A stretch of DNA of 60,513 nucleotides from Clostridia bacterium (GTDB lineage Bacteria; Bacillota; Clostridia; Oscillospirales; CAG-272). A program made the translations under genes and the position numbers. The DNA lies in contig JAFQPR010000078.1 of NCBI GenBank assembly GCA_017411605.1, forward strand, positions 1 to 60,513. Direction: 5' to 3'. The notes under the pieces are model-generated. The model was not told the DNA's origin and did not search any database. It was given only the letters and a program-made list of their open reading frames with translations. Shown here piece after piece: positions 25,955 through 34,620 of this stretch (positions are counted from its first letter, which is position 1; every line of letters starts with the position of its first letter).

Positions 25955-26710
25955 TCACTTCTTGTAAAATTTATCGGGGAAGGAGCCGTGCTCCATTATA
26001 TAATCCATATCTGGCGTATATTCTTTATGAAGAGCATCCTTGTATATGATAAGGGGCGCTGTCAGCTTTGCGTCGCATTTACCGCCGCGCTTGGCTTCTA
26101 TCAGAACCATAGAGGATTCCGAGTCGGTATCCGCGTGAACGAAGGTTATGCGCTTTGCCTCAAGCTTATATTTTCCCATAGCGGCAAGGAGCGCTGTAAG
26201 CCTGTCGGGCCTGTACACAACGGCGAATTTTCCTCCGTATTTGAGCGAGGATGCCGCGCATTTGCAGAAGTCCTCAATGTTACCCATAACCTCGTGCCTT
26301 GCGAGATTCTTTGCGGTAACGGCATTTTCAGCTCCGCCCGTGACTGTCATATATGGAGGATTTGTGTAAACAATGTCGTATACCTCTCCGCTTTTAAAAT
26401 CTCTGAGATCGATATTAAGAATATCCACTCGCGAGGAAAGGGAATTGAGCTCCGCATTTCTTCTCGTCAGCTCGGCATAGCTTTTCTGAACCTCAAGCGC
26501 TGTTGCTGAGGCGAGTTTTTCTCTCGTCAGCAGCAGAAATGATATTATCCCACTGCCTGCGCCAAGCTCTAGTCCCAGCTTGGCTCTGCCGCCTATATAA
26601 CCTGCAAGCAACAAAGCGTCAGTGCCGAATGTAAGACCGTCGCTCTTTTGAATAAGTTTAATCTTGTCATTGACCTCGTCGATTCTTTCGCCGTCAAAAA
26701 TCTCTGTCAT
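25955..26710 (-). CDS. trmN6: tRNA1(Val) adenine-N6 methyltransferase-like protein
   Basis: 251 residues. SAM-binding Rossmann fold with LELGAGSGIISF near the N terminus and the catalytic NPPYM motif of N6-adenine methyltransferases. YfiC/TrmN6 relatives methylate A37 of tRNA1(Val); in Bacillota the gene is often next to rsmI, as here. The opening segment GERIDEVNDKIKLIQKSDG matches the family. AAGGGTGG precedes the ATG. The exact tRNA target is inferred. Confidence 0.88.
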   Translation of the reverse strand: MTEIFDGERIDEVNDKIKLIQKSDGLTFGTDALLLAGYIGGRAKLGLELGAGSGIISFLLLTREKLASATALEVQKSYAELTRRNAELNSLSSRVDILNIDLRDFKSGEVYDIVYTNPPYMTVTGGAENAVTAKNLARHEVMGNIEDFCKCAASSLKYGGKFAVVYRPDRLTALLAAMGKYKLEAKRITFVHADTDSESSMVLIEAKRGGKCDAKLTAPLIIYKDALHKEYTPDMDYIMEHGSFPDKFYKK

Positions 26711-26740
26711 AAAACCACCCTTATCGTATCTAAAAAATAA

Positions 26741-26771
26741 GGGTTGAGCGCATCATACGGTGCCTCAACCC
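26741..26771 (-). terminator. Terminator after the ferredoxin gene
   Basis: Arms GGGTTGAG (26741-26748) and CTCAACCC (26764-26771); on the minus strand the stem is followed by TTATTTTTT. It lies between the ferredoxin and trmN6, so trmN6 may depend on read-through or its own promoter. Confidence 0.7.
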
Positions 26772-26786
26772 ATAAGTACGAAGAAA

Positions 26787-26957
26787 TTACTCTTCAGCAG
26801 GAGCGTCAACAGGGCAAGCCTCAGCGCAAGAACCGCAGCTCACGCACTCGTCTGCATTGATAACGTACTTTCCATCACCTTCGGAAATGCAACCTGTGGG
26901 GCAAGCATCAGCGCAAGCGCCGCAAGCGATGCAATCGTCAGAAATCTTGTATGCCAT
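26787..26957 (-). CDS. 2[4Fe-4S] ferredoxin
   Basis: 56 residues, the classic clostridial ferredoxin size. Two cluster motifs are visible: CIACGACADACP (from residue 9) and CVSCGSCAEACP (from residue 38), separated by a loop with CISEGDGKYV. It carries electrons at low potential, for example for pyruvate:ferredoxin oxidoreductase or hydrogenase. The start has GGAGG about 9 bp upstream. It has its own promoter and a terminator-like hairpin, so it is probably a single-gene transcript. Confidence 0.95.
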   Translation of the reverse strand: MAYKISDDCIACGACADACPTGCISEGDGKYVINADECVSCGSCAEACPVDAPAEE

Positions 26958-26992
26958 AATAATTTTACCTCCATATTATTTGGTACATTTCT

Positions 26993-27020
26993 ATTCTAAC
27001 ATATTTCGCGAAAAAATCAA
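26993..27020 (-). promoter_or_regulatory. Ferredoxin promoter
   Basis: On the minus strand TTGATT (27015-27020), a 16-bp spacer and TAGAAT (26993-26998). Confidence 0.6.
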
Positions 27021-27084
27021 GTCTTTTTTTAAAAAAGTACAAGCCTCCGCTAAAAATTATAGCTAAAATTTACATTAAATGGAA

Positions 27085-28032
27085 TTAATCCTCGGGAATA
27101 GTATCCTCATCATCCTCAGATTCCTTGATTTTACTCTTCTTTGGAGTCTTAAGTATCTTAACGTCGGATATCTTATAGAGCTTAGTCGCATCCTTTTCTT
27201 TGTCGGTAATTTTAACCTTGATCTCGCCTGCGAGCGGCTTTATCTCAATAACCGTACCCTCGCCATCGCCGGTCATAACGATAGTGCCTACGGGGGGAGT
27301 AACCTTGAGGGCATCCTCATATGTTTCATGCTCGTAGCGCAGGCAGCACATAAGTCTGCCGCAAGCGCCGGAAACCTTAGCGGAGTTAAGAGAGAAGTTT
27401 TGCTCCTTTGCCATTTTTATGGAAACCTGAACAAAGTCGGAAAGGAAGCCCGCGCAGCAATATTTTCTTCCGCAAACTCCGAGTCCGCCCATAAGCTTAG
27501 CGGCATCTCTGATACCGATCTGGCGAAGCTCTATTCTCGTTCTGAAGGTAGAAGCGAGGTCTTTAACGAGCTCTCTGAAATCAACTCTCGATTCGCAAGT
27601 GAAGTAGAATATGAGCTTTGAGTTATCGAATGTGTATTCAACACCGACAAGGCGCATACTGAGTCCGTGAGCGGCAATTTTCTTTTTGCATATAAGCGCT
27701 GCCTCGAATTCCATATCGTGATTTTTTGCATCTCTTGAAATATCTTCTTTTGTGGCACGCCTGGTTATTTCCTTAAGAGGGGAAACAATTTCATCTTCGG
27801 ATACCATTTTGTTAGGTATCTTGACAGTACCCATCTCCGTTCCGCGAGCAGTATCGACTATAACCCTATCATCTTCTGCAAGCTTAAGCGCACCCGGCGA
27901 GAAGTAATAGATCTTACCTGCCTCACGGAAATTTATACCGACAATCTCGACCGACTTTTTTGCTTCGGATTTTTCGGTTGCTTTTGCTTTTTCGGTCGCT
28001 TCGGTGTTTTTTTCAATCTTTTTATCCTTCAT
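27085..28032 (-). CDS. ricT: RicT/YaaT-like PSP1-domain protein
   Basis: 315 residues. A PSP1 domain with the Cys-rich motifs GVCGRKYCCAGFL and GACGRLMCCLRYE, which in Bacillus RicT form part of an iron-sulfur-carrying complex with RicA and RicF that affects RNase Y activity, sporulation and competence. The N terminus is a 25-residue Lys/Glu-rich low-complexity stretch (EATEKAKATEKSEAKKS) and the C terminus is an acidic tail; both are longer than usual. It follows holB after 1 bp, the standard Bacillota arrangement. Confidence 0.9.
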   Translation of the reverse strand: MKDKKIEKNTEATEKAKATEKSEAKKSVEIVGINFREAGKIYYFSPGALKLAEDDRVIVDTARGTEMGTVKIPNKMVSEDEIVSPLKEITRRATKEDISRDAKNHDMEFEAALICKKKIAAHGLSMRLVGVEYTFDNSKLIFYFTCESRVDFRELVKDLASTFRTRIELRQIGIRDAAKLMGGLGVCGRKYCCAGFLSDFVQVSIKMAKEQNFSLNSAKVSGACGRLMCCLRYEHETYEDALKVTPPVGTIVMTGDGEGTVIEIKPLAGEIKVKITDKEKDATKLYKISDVKILKTPKKSKIKESEDDEDTIPED

Positions 28033-28033
28033 T

Positions 28034-29077
28034 TTAAACCTTTCCTTTTATTCTCACCGCGATATCGGTAAGAAGCGTAGAGATCACTACGTTTTTGTCA
28101 ATATCCTCAATAGCCGAGGTGATAATATCGTAAACCTCGATAAGCCTTTTCTGATTAAGCGCTCCTCCCGACCTCTCGCGCTCCTCGACAGATAAGAAGA
28201 ATATCGGCGCAATATCATCGGAAACCCTGCTTGCAACAAGGTCACGCAGCGCGTTTCTAATGTCTTCAAGAACGCATTTCAGCTCCTCGCGCTTTGACGG
28301 CAGAGCCTGCGTCGCGCTGTATAGCTTCGAGAACGGAGCTCTTTTCGGCAGAGCGTCAATAAAGGCCATAACGCATTCACGCCTTTGCGTTATCGCATCG
28401 GTACGTCCATCGTCAAGCATATCGAGAGCTCGTCCTATAACACCGCCGGAGGAGAGAAGTATTGCTCCAAATTTATCGGGATCGCTCCTCTCGAGTATCG
28501 TTGCCTTTTCTGAAAGAGCGCGAACGTGAGCGCGGAGCTCGTCGTATCCGAAAAGCTCGGTCTGTATATATTGCGTACGGCTTTTGATTGTCGAAAGAAT
28601 CTTATCCGCCTCGGTGCAGAGGAGAATGATATGAACGAGTTTTGGCGGCTCTTCAAGCACCTTAAGCAGGGCGTTCTGCGCCGCAGGTGTCATAAGATCC
28701 GCGTCCTCGATAATATAGAACTTGAACTTTGCCTCTGTCGCGGAGAGGAACATATCCTCTCTGAAATCACGAAGCTCCTCAACTCCAATCGTTGCTTTAC
28801 CCGAGCTTCGCCCGAGTAGATTTACGTCGGGAAAGCTTCCCGAGTAAATTCGCTTGCAGTTATTGCAGATGCCGCAGGGAAGCTTTGCTCCGTCTAATTT
28901 GACTCCGAGATTTTGGCAGTTAGCGGCGGCAGCGATCTCTGTCGCAAGGGTATGCTTGCCCGAGCCCGCAGGGCCGACTATCAAAAGCGCGTGGGGCAGA
29001 GTATTGCTTATAGCTGCCTCGGAAAGACGAAGCTTAGTTTTATCGTTGCCGAATAGCCTTGTAAATCTGTTATTCAA
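28034..29077 (-). CDS. holB: DNA polymerase III delta-prime subunit
   Basis: 347 residues. Part of the clamp loader. A P-loop VGPAGSGKHTLATE (about residue 33), a four-Cys zinc module (CQNLG to CGICNNC), an aspartate-rich Walker B region (EDADLM) and SRTQYIQ sensor segment identify an AAA+ clamp-loader subunit of the delta-prime/gamma type; the small size and neighbour ricT favour delta-prime. The start codon is TTG at 29077, preceded by GGTGAGG at a good distance; there is no better ATG. Confidence 0.9.
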   Translation of the reverse strand: MNNRFTRLFGNDKTKLRLSEAAISNTLPHALLIVGPAGSGKHTLATEIAAAANCQNLGVKLDGAKLPCGICNNCKRIYSGSFPDVNLLGRSSGKATIGVEELRDFREDMFLSATEAKFKFYIIEDADLMTPAAQNALLKVLEEPPKLVHIILLCTEADKILSTIKSRTQYIQTELFGYDELRAHVRALSEKATILERSDPDKFGAILLSSGGVIGRALDMLDDGRTDAITQRRECVMAFIDALPKRAPFSKLYSATQALPSKREELKCVLEDIRNALRDLVASRVSDDIAPIFFLSVEERERSGGALNQKRLIEVYDIITSAIEDIDKNVVISTLLTDIAVRIKGKV

Positions 29078-29143
29078 AATAGCCTCACCCTTCCTTAGCC
29101 GAAATGCAAAATGCCCGTCGGCTGATTATATTAATACTATTAT

Positions 29144-29172
29144 AGTATAACATTTAAATTTTTAAATGTCAA
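29144..29172 (-). promoter_or_regulatory. holB-ricT promoter with palindrome in the spacer
   Basis: On the minus strand TTGACA (29167-29172), 17 bp, TATACT (29144-29149), a consensus promoter. The spacer is almost exactly filled by a 20-bp palindrome (29150-29169), arms ACATTTAAA and TTTAAATGT with a TT centre, which would place a bound dimer between the -35 and -10 boxes. Confidence 0.7.
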
Positions 29173-29294
29173 CATAAAGTGTAAGAAGATTTTATGGTAA
29201 AAATGTGTGGCAAACAATAAGTTCTGTTAGATTTACGACATTATGTCTCTGATTTTTGAAGTTTTTGCATTAAAAAATTCCTAAAAACAGATTA

Positions 29295-30200
29295 TTATTT
29301 TGTCCATCCTTCGCCGCCGATTTCGTGAGCCGCGTGAACGGTAATAAATGCAGAGGGGTCAACACGGTTTACTATACTCATAAGCTTTGAATATTCGGTC
29401 ATAGTGAAGGAAACCGTGAGCATAATTTTATGCTCACCCGAATATGCGCCTACTGTATCTATGATCGTTGCGGTGCGTCCGAGCTCATTGATAATGAGCG
29501 TGGCTATATAATCGTATCTGTCAGATACAATAGCGGCGATAAACGCTCGCTCGCCGCGAAGAAATATTTTATCTATAACGAGCGCCGCTGTCAGTGCCGA
29601 AAAAATACCGAGAAGGGTAATGACCAAATCCCTCATAATGAATGCTCCGAGAAGTATTATCATTGCGTCGATAGCAAATATGACCTTGGAGCTTTTTAAT
29701 TTCGGAAAACGCTTGCATATAATGAACGCGAAAACGTCCGTCCCGCCCGTTGAGCCTCCGCCGAGGAAGGAAAGCGCGCAGCCGGCGCCGATAAGAGCTC
29801 CGCCTGCCGCTGCGGCTAATATCAAGCTGCTCTCATTGCCGTCAAGCGAAAAATAACCGTTGAGTACGTTATCTGAAACAAGAAGCATAGCGAGCGATAG
29901 TGAGGGTGGATAAACGAGCGTCGAAACAAGTGTTTTTATAGCAAAGCTTCGACCGAGGACCGCAAGACCGACGAAAAAGGTAAGCCACGTCAGAATTGCT
30001 GCCGCGCTATCCTTGGAAAGTGCACCCGAGAGTGCCTGCTCAACGATAATGGAAAGTCCCGCAACACCGCCCGTAATAAGTCCAAAGGGAAAGAGAAATA
30101 CCGCAGTACCGAAAGCAAGCAACGCAGTTCCCAGAATAACGAGCGAAGTATTTCTTAAAGCTCCGAAAATAATCTTTTTGTTTATATTCAAATTTATCAT
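29295..30200 (-). CDS. YitT-family membrane protein
   Basis: 301 residues. Five or six membrane helices in the first 200 residues with the family motif FGLITGGVAGLSIIVE and GGSTGGTDVFA, then a cytoplasmic DUF2179-type domain (about 215-295, RTATIIDTVGAYSGEHKIML). Transport has been proposed for the family but the substrate is not known. AAGGAG precedes the ATG. It is a single gene on the minus strand, divergent from the collagen-like protein gene. Confidence 0.88.
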   Translation of the reverse strand: MINLNINKKIIFGALRNTSLVILGTALLAFGTAVFLFPFGLITGGVAGLSIIVEQALSGALSKDSAAAILTWLTFFVGLAVLGRSFAIKTLVSTLVYPPSLSLAMLLVSDNVLNGYFSLDGNESSLILAAAAGGALIGAGCALSFLGGGSTGGTDVFAFIICKRFPKLKSSKVIFAIDAMIILLGAFIMRDLVITLLGIFSALTAALVIDKIFLRGERAFIAAIVSDRYDYIATLIINELGRTATIIDTVGAYSGEHKIMLTVSFTMTEYSKLMSIVNRVDPSAFITVHAAHEIGGEGWTK

Positions 30201-30266
30201 AATAGCTCCTTGTATATGACGTAAAACAGATATTAACTTGAATTACTCGACATTTTTTTACAAATC

Positions 30267-30295
30267 TTGCATTTTATCATTATAAATGCTATACT
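30267..30295 (+). promoter_or_regulatory. Promoter of the collagen-like protein gene
   Basis: TTGCAT (30267-30272), 17 bp, and an extended -10 TGCTATACT (hexamer 30290-30295). Confidence 0.65.
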
Positions 30296-30327
30296 TAGGG
30301 GGATTACTTATTACTTGGAGATTGTTT

Positions 30328-32715
30328 ATGAGAAAAAAGATCATACTTGCGATTTCATTGTCACTATTGATTGTTGCGCTTTGTACTGCAATTCTTATTC
30401 TGGGAAGAAATATGGTAAAGCAAGGCGGCGAAAACACAACTTCGAAAAATGAAGATAACAAAGAAGTAATAACCATTCACGGAGAGGACGGCATCACTCC
30501 TCATATAGGGGAGAACGGAAATTGGTGGCTCGGATCCTACGATACGGGCGTAAGAGCCGAGGGCATCGACGGTAAGGACGGTACTAACGGAAAAGACGGC
30601 AAAGATGGCATAAACGGTGTCGACGGAAAGAATGGAAAAGACGGCGCTGACGGAAAAGACGGCAAAAACGGATTGGACGGTATAAACGGAAAAGACGGAG
30701 TCGACGGGATTGGCGGAATAACGCCGCATATAGGTGAAAACGGAAATTGGTATTTCGGCAATGCGGATACGGGCATAAGAGCCGAGGGTACCAACGGTAA
30801 AGACGGAATAAACGGTACGGACGGAGTTGACGGTATTAACGGAAAAGACGGCGCTGACGGCAAGGACGGTATAAACGGAATAACGCCTCACGTAGGCGAT
30901 AACGGCAATTGGTGGCTCGGTGAGGATGATACCGGTATACTCGCCGTGGGCACAAACGGCAAGGACGGTACAGATGGAGCTACACCCGCTATCAAAAACG
31001 GCACGTGGTGGATAGGCGGAGTTGATACAGGATTTGTTGCTATAGGTAAAGACGGTAAAGATGGCGAAAACGGTAAAAACGGTAAAGATGGCGCAACTCC
31101 GTATATATCGGGAAATACCTGGTGGATAGACGGTGAAGATACCGGTATTGTTGCGAAAGGACAAGACGGTAATGATGGCGAAAACGGTAACGGTATCGTT
31201 GATATCAAGATAGAAGAGGGAATTCTTTATCTTATGTTCAGCGAAACCGAGGGGACGTGGACGGAGATCGGAAAGATCGTTGCGGAAGTAACAGCGCCAA
31301 CAGAAGAAAATGCGCTTGACTTTTATCTCCTTCCCGACGGAACGTACGGTGTCACCGCGGGTAAGCAGCTATATTTCGATACAATTACTATACCCGAAAA
31401 GCATCTCGATAAAACGGTCAGTACAATACTTACCGAAGCTTTTTCCGGCGCAGCTAACCTTAATAAAATAGAAATTCCGAGTTCGGTTACGGAAATAGGG
31501 GAGAATGCATTCCTGAACTGTAAAAAGCTCGAAAAGATAGTTATTTCGGAATATGTTTCAAAAATAGGTAAAAATGCGTTCACCGGCTGTGAGATGCTCA
31601 CCATATGCGCTGTGGCATCATCTGCACCCGGCGGTTGGGATTCCGATTATAATCCCGACGGTTGTCCCGTGATATGGAGCTACGATTCGGATATTAAGAC
31701 AAGCTCCGGAGGATTAAGATATAAAATTACCGATGAAAATGAGATAAAAGTACTCGGATATACAGGTGATTCATATCAGCTTGTGATACCCGAAGCTATT
31801 GACGGAGTGGCGGTCAAGGCGATAGGTCAGGATGCATTTTACGGAAATAGCGATATTCTCAGCGTGACATTACCCGCAACGCTTACCGAGATAGGAAGCG
31901 GAGCATTTAAGAATTGTTATAGGCTCACAGAGATTTATAACCTTACCGATATGGAGCTTGCATTGGGTGATGAAGGTTTTGGCGGTATAGCAAAATATGC
32001 GAAAAAAATACATAAGTCAATGGAAGATGAGAGTATTCTTAAGGAAGATGCCTTGGGCTTTGTGTATATTAACGACGAGAGCAAATACAAGCTTGTTTAT
32101 TATAGCGGAGAAGATAGCAATCTTGTGCTTCCCGATAACTTTGGCGGAGAGTCTTATATGGTTGGCGATTATGCGCTTTACGGAATGGATAAGCTGGAAA
32201 GCATAACCGTTTCAGCAAACGTAACCGCAATAGGTAATTACGCGTTCGCCGAGTGCGTAAATGTCACGTCATTTTATTTCGGTGCAAAAAGCGTAGCAAT
32301 GCTCTCTGCTGAAAGTCGTGCGTTTTGTGGGCTTGGAAGAGAAACAGACGGCGTGGCGGTAACTATTGGCATCGAAGTAAGCAATCTTCCTGCATATCTT
32401 TTCGCAACCGATAGCGATAGTATGGAAAACTCACCAAATATAAAGTCCGTTTTATTTGAAAACGGTTCGTCTTGTAAAAGTATAGGAACCTGTGCGTTCC
32501 TGAACGCGACCGCCTTAGAAAGTATTAATATACCCGATTCAGTTGGAAAAATAGAAGCAAAAGCTTTTTTAGGGTGTAAATATCTTACTTCGGTTGTTGC
32601 GGCGGGATTATTCTTTGCAAACGATGAAAATGCGATTTATTTTGATACAAATTATGAGCAGAATGCCGCCTATCTTACGTCAACTCACGTGAATATGGAA
32701 TTTGTTCGTCAATAA
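30328..32715 (+). CDS. Collagen-like and BspA-type leucine-rich surface protein
   Basis: 795 residues. An N-terminal membrane segment (about 4-28) is followed by five units (about 45-300) that alternate Gly-x-y tracts such as GKDGTNGKDGKDG with a module TPHIGENGNWWLGxxDTG. The Gly tracts could form collagen triple helices; the aromatic module recurs in many gut surface proteins. From about 330 come BspA/LRR_5 repeats (IEIPSSVTEIGENAF, GCKKLEKIVI). No sortase motif; the N-terminal helix may act as signal or anchor. The ATG at 30328 has GGAG upstream; the in-frame Met at 30286 would overlap the promoter. A role in attachment is inferred from the architecture. Confidence 0.85.
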   Translation: MRKKIILAISLSLLIVALCTAILILGRNMVKQGGENTTSKNEDNKEVITIHGEDGITPHIGENGNWWLGSYDTGVRAEGIDGKDGTNGKDGKDGINGVDGKNGKDGADGKDGKNGLDGINGKDGVDGIGGITPHIGENGNWYFGNADTGIRAEGTNGKDGINGTDGVDGINGKDGADGKDGINGITPHVGDNGNWWLGEDDTGILAVGTNGKDGTDGATPAIKNGTWWIGGVDTGFVAIGKDGKDGENGKNGKDGATPYISGNTWWIDGEDTGIVAKGQDGNDGENGNGIVDIKIEEGILYLMFSETEGTWTEIGKIVAEVTAPTEENALDFYLLPDGTYGVTAGKQLYFDTITIPEKHLDKTVSTILTEAFSGAANLNKIEIPSSVTEIGENAFLNCKKLEKIVISEYVSKIGKNAFTGCEMLTICAVASSAPGGWDSDYNPDGCPVIWSYDSDIKTSSGGLRYKITDENEIKVLGYTGDSYQLVIPEAIDGVAVKAIGQDAFYGNSDILSVTLPATLTEIGSGAFKNCYRLTEIYNLTDMELALGDEGFGGIAKYAKKIHKSMEDESILKEDALGFVYINDESKYKLVYYSGEDSNLVLPDNFGGESYMVGDYALYGMDKLESITVSANVTAIGNYAFAECVNVTSFYFGAKSVAMLSAESRAFCGLGRETDGVAVTIGIEVSNLPAYLFATDSDSMENSPNIKSVLFENGSSCKSIGTCAFLNATALESINIPDSVGKIEAKAFLGCKYLTSVVAAGLFFANDENAIYFDTNYEQNAAYLTSTHVNMEFVRQ
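30507..31170 (+). repeat. Internal Gly-x-y and WWxG-DTG repeat tract
   Basis: Coding repeats inside the surface protein: five TPxI(G/S)xNGxWWxGxxDTG modules separated by GKDG/GxNG tracts of different lengths. The near-identical GGxAAxGACGG codons make the tract prone to slippage, so its length may vary between strains. Confidence 0.7.
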
Positions 32716-32739
32716 ACACGAGTAATGTTATTTAAACAC

Positions 32740-32768
32740 TTGTAATTTTTGTCGCCGTGTGATATACT
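32740..32768 (+). promoter_or_regulatory. Promoter of the FliB-like gene
   Basis: TTGTAA (32740-32745), 17 bp, TATACT (32763-32768). It would serve the FliB-like gene and probably metF-metH. Confidence 0.6.
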
Positions 32769-32799
32769 CAAACTTAAGAAAAAAGAATGGTGTTATAAA

Positions 32800-33714
32800 A
32801 TGAACTTATATGCTCCGAGCTATTATAAACGTTTTAAATGCATAGCCGATAGGTGCAAAAACAGCTGCTGCATCGATTGGGAAATAGACGTAGACGAAAA
32901 AACGTACGAAAAATATCTTTCCGTCGGTGGTTATCTGAAAGAGAATATAGCAGAATCTGACGGCTGCAGATATTTCGAACTTAAAAACGGAAGATGCCCA
33001 CATCTTCTGGAAAACGGACTCTGCAGAATAATAATCGATTACGGCGAGGATTATATTGCCGATATCTGTCGTGATCACCCGAGGTTTTATAACTGCATAT
33101 CGGAAAGACGTGAAGTAGGACTTGGTCTTGTCTGCGAAGAAGCGGCGAGAATAATCATCGGAGATGACGAGCTTTTTTCTCTTGAAAAGATTGGAGAGTG
33201 CGACGATGAGCCTATCGATTGCGATTTCGATGCTTTGCCCGAGAGGGATAATATAATATCGTTGATTCTTGAATCGGATAAGACGCTTCCCGTAAAAATT
33301 AAAATGCTTGAGAATAAGTATTCAATAAACGTAAATATACATAGCATGAACGAATGGCTCGGTATATTGACAGAGCTCGAAATTCTTGATAAAAAATGGG
33401 AAGAAATATTAAACTCGGCTACGGTGTCCGAAAGAAAACATGATTGCTGCGAATTATATCCTAACCTCGAGCGAATTCTTGTTTATTTTGTTTATCGCCA
33501 CGTAAGCGCGTCGAGCTCGTACCTTAACCTTCGCGCGAAACTCGGATTTTCTATTTTGAGCGTAAAAATTCTGGTGTATTTGATTGAGCGTGCGCAGGAG
33601 TGCAACGTTGAGAATTTGATCGGGCTTGCAAGAATTTATTCTTCAGAAATCGAGTATTCCGAGGAGAATACCGATGCACTTATTTATGAGTTTGAAAGTG
33701 AGCTTGCGGAGTAG
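32800..33714 (+). CDS. FliB-like Cys-cluster protein
   Basis: 304 residues. The N terminus carries the CxxxxCxxxCCxxW motif (Cys14, Cys19, Cys23, Cys24) followed by CPHL and CRDHPR, the pattern of the FliB/YkgJ Cys-cluster group. FliB methylates flagellin lysines in Salmonella, but no flagellar gene is seen here, so only family membership can be supported; an iron-sulfur or metal-bound oxidoreductase or methylase role is possible. I chose the Met at 32800 since the family begins at LYAPSYYKRFKC. The ribosome binding site is weak. metF follows after 22 bp. Confidence 0.75.
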   Translation: MNLYAPSYYKRFKCIADRCKNSCCIDWEIDVDEKTYEKYLSVGGYLKENIAESDGCRYFELKNGRCPHLLENGLCRIIIDYGEDYIADICRDHPRFYNCISERREVGLGLVCEEAARIIIGDDELFSLEKIGECDDEPIDCDFDALPERDNIISLILESDKTLPVKIKMLENKYSINVNIHSMNEWLGILTELEILDKKWEEILNSATVSERKHDCCELYPNLERILVYFVYRHVSASSSYLNLRAKLGFSILSVKILVYLIERAQECNVENLIGLARIYSSEIEYSEENTDALIYEFESELAE

Positions 33715-33736
33715 CTTTCATATTAAGGAGAAAAAA

Positions 33737-34606
33737 ATGAAGATCACTAAAATACTTGATAGCGGAAAGCTCTCTCTTTCCTTTGAGGTGTTTCCGCCAA
33801 AGACGGATACGGTATTTGAGAGCGTAAAAACTGCTACGGAAAGAATCGCCTCGCTCGCTCCCGCCTACGTCAGCGTAACTTACGGAGCAGGCGGCGGAAC
33901 AAGCGAATACACGCTTGACATAGCAAAGAATATAAAGGATAGATATAAAGTACCGACGGTTGCGCATATGACCTGCGTTTCATCGACAAAAGAAACCGTA
34001 CGAGCGATGGCGGAAAAGCTTCGTGCTTGCGGGATCGAAAACGTTCTTGCCCTCAGAGGTGATATTCCCGCCGATAAATCGCTTGTAAAGGGAGATTATC
34101 TTCACGCTGATGACCTTATCCGCGAGCTGCGCTCGGTTGATGCTGAGTTTTGTATTGGAGCTGCGTGCTATCCCGAGGTACATCCCGAGAGTGAAAACAG
34201 TGTGACAGATATCAAGTATTTAAAGCAAAAGGTAGATGCGGGCGTAGATTTCCTTACCACGCAGATGTTTTTCGATAACCCACTGTTTTACAGCTTTTTG
34301 TACAGAATAAGAGAAAAAGGTATTCTTGTTCCCGTGATACCGGGTATAATGCCAATAACAAATGCTAAGCAGATCGAGCGCGCAAAGCAGCTCTCGGGCT
34401 CGTATATGCCGCATAGATTTGAGCAGCTCGTTGATAAATTCGGCAACGATCCGCTGGCTATGAAGCAGGCGGGAATTGCATATGCAACAGATCCGATCAT
34501 CGATCTTTACGCCAACGGAATAAAGCATATCCACGTTTATTCTATGAATAATCCCGAGGTTGCCGAGAAAATAATGTCAAATCTTTCCGATATAATAGGA
34601 AAATGA
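33737..34606 (+). CDS. metF: Methylenetetrahydrofolate reductase
   Basis: 289 residues. Reduces 5,10-methylene-THF to 5-methyl-THF with a flavin. TIM-barrel motifs are FEVFPPKTD near the N terminus, VSVTYGAGGGTSEYT, LALRGDIP, and DFLTTQMFFDN, all intact. A single catalytic domain, as in bacteria. AAGGAG lies 7 bp before the ATG; the longer open frame upstream overlaps the previous gene and is not credible. The stop overlaps the region of the next start, so metF and the methionine synthase are coupled. Confidence 0.94.
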   Translation: MKITKILDSGKLSLSFEVFPPKTDTVFESVKTATERIASLAPAYVSVTYGAGGGTSEYTLDIAKNIKDRYKVPTVAHMTCVSSTKETVRAMAEKLRACGIENVLALRGDIPADKSLVKGDYLHADDLIRELRSVDAEFCIGAACYPEVHPESENSVTDIKYLKQKVDAGVDFLTTQMFFDNPLFYSFLYRIREKGILVPVIPGIMPITNAKQIERAKQLSGSYMPHRFEQLVDKFGNDPLAMKQAGIAYATDPIIDLYANGIKHIHVYSMNNPEVAEKIMSNLSDIIGK

Positions 34607-34620
34607 TGAAGGATATTAAT

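Noticed and set aside
30364-31164. Long antisense frames opposite the collagen-like repeats
   Set aside because: They arise from the regular GGT/GAC codons of the plus-strand repeats and lack ribosome binding sites.
34200-34620. Cobalamin riboswitch controlling metH
   Set aside because: metH is coupled to metF with no leader, and no B12-box was found before the FliB-like gene.
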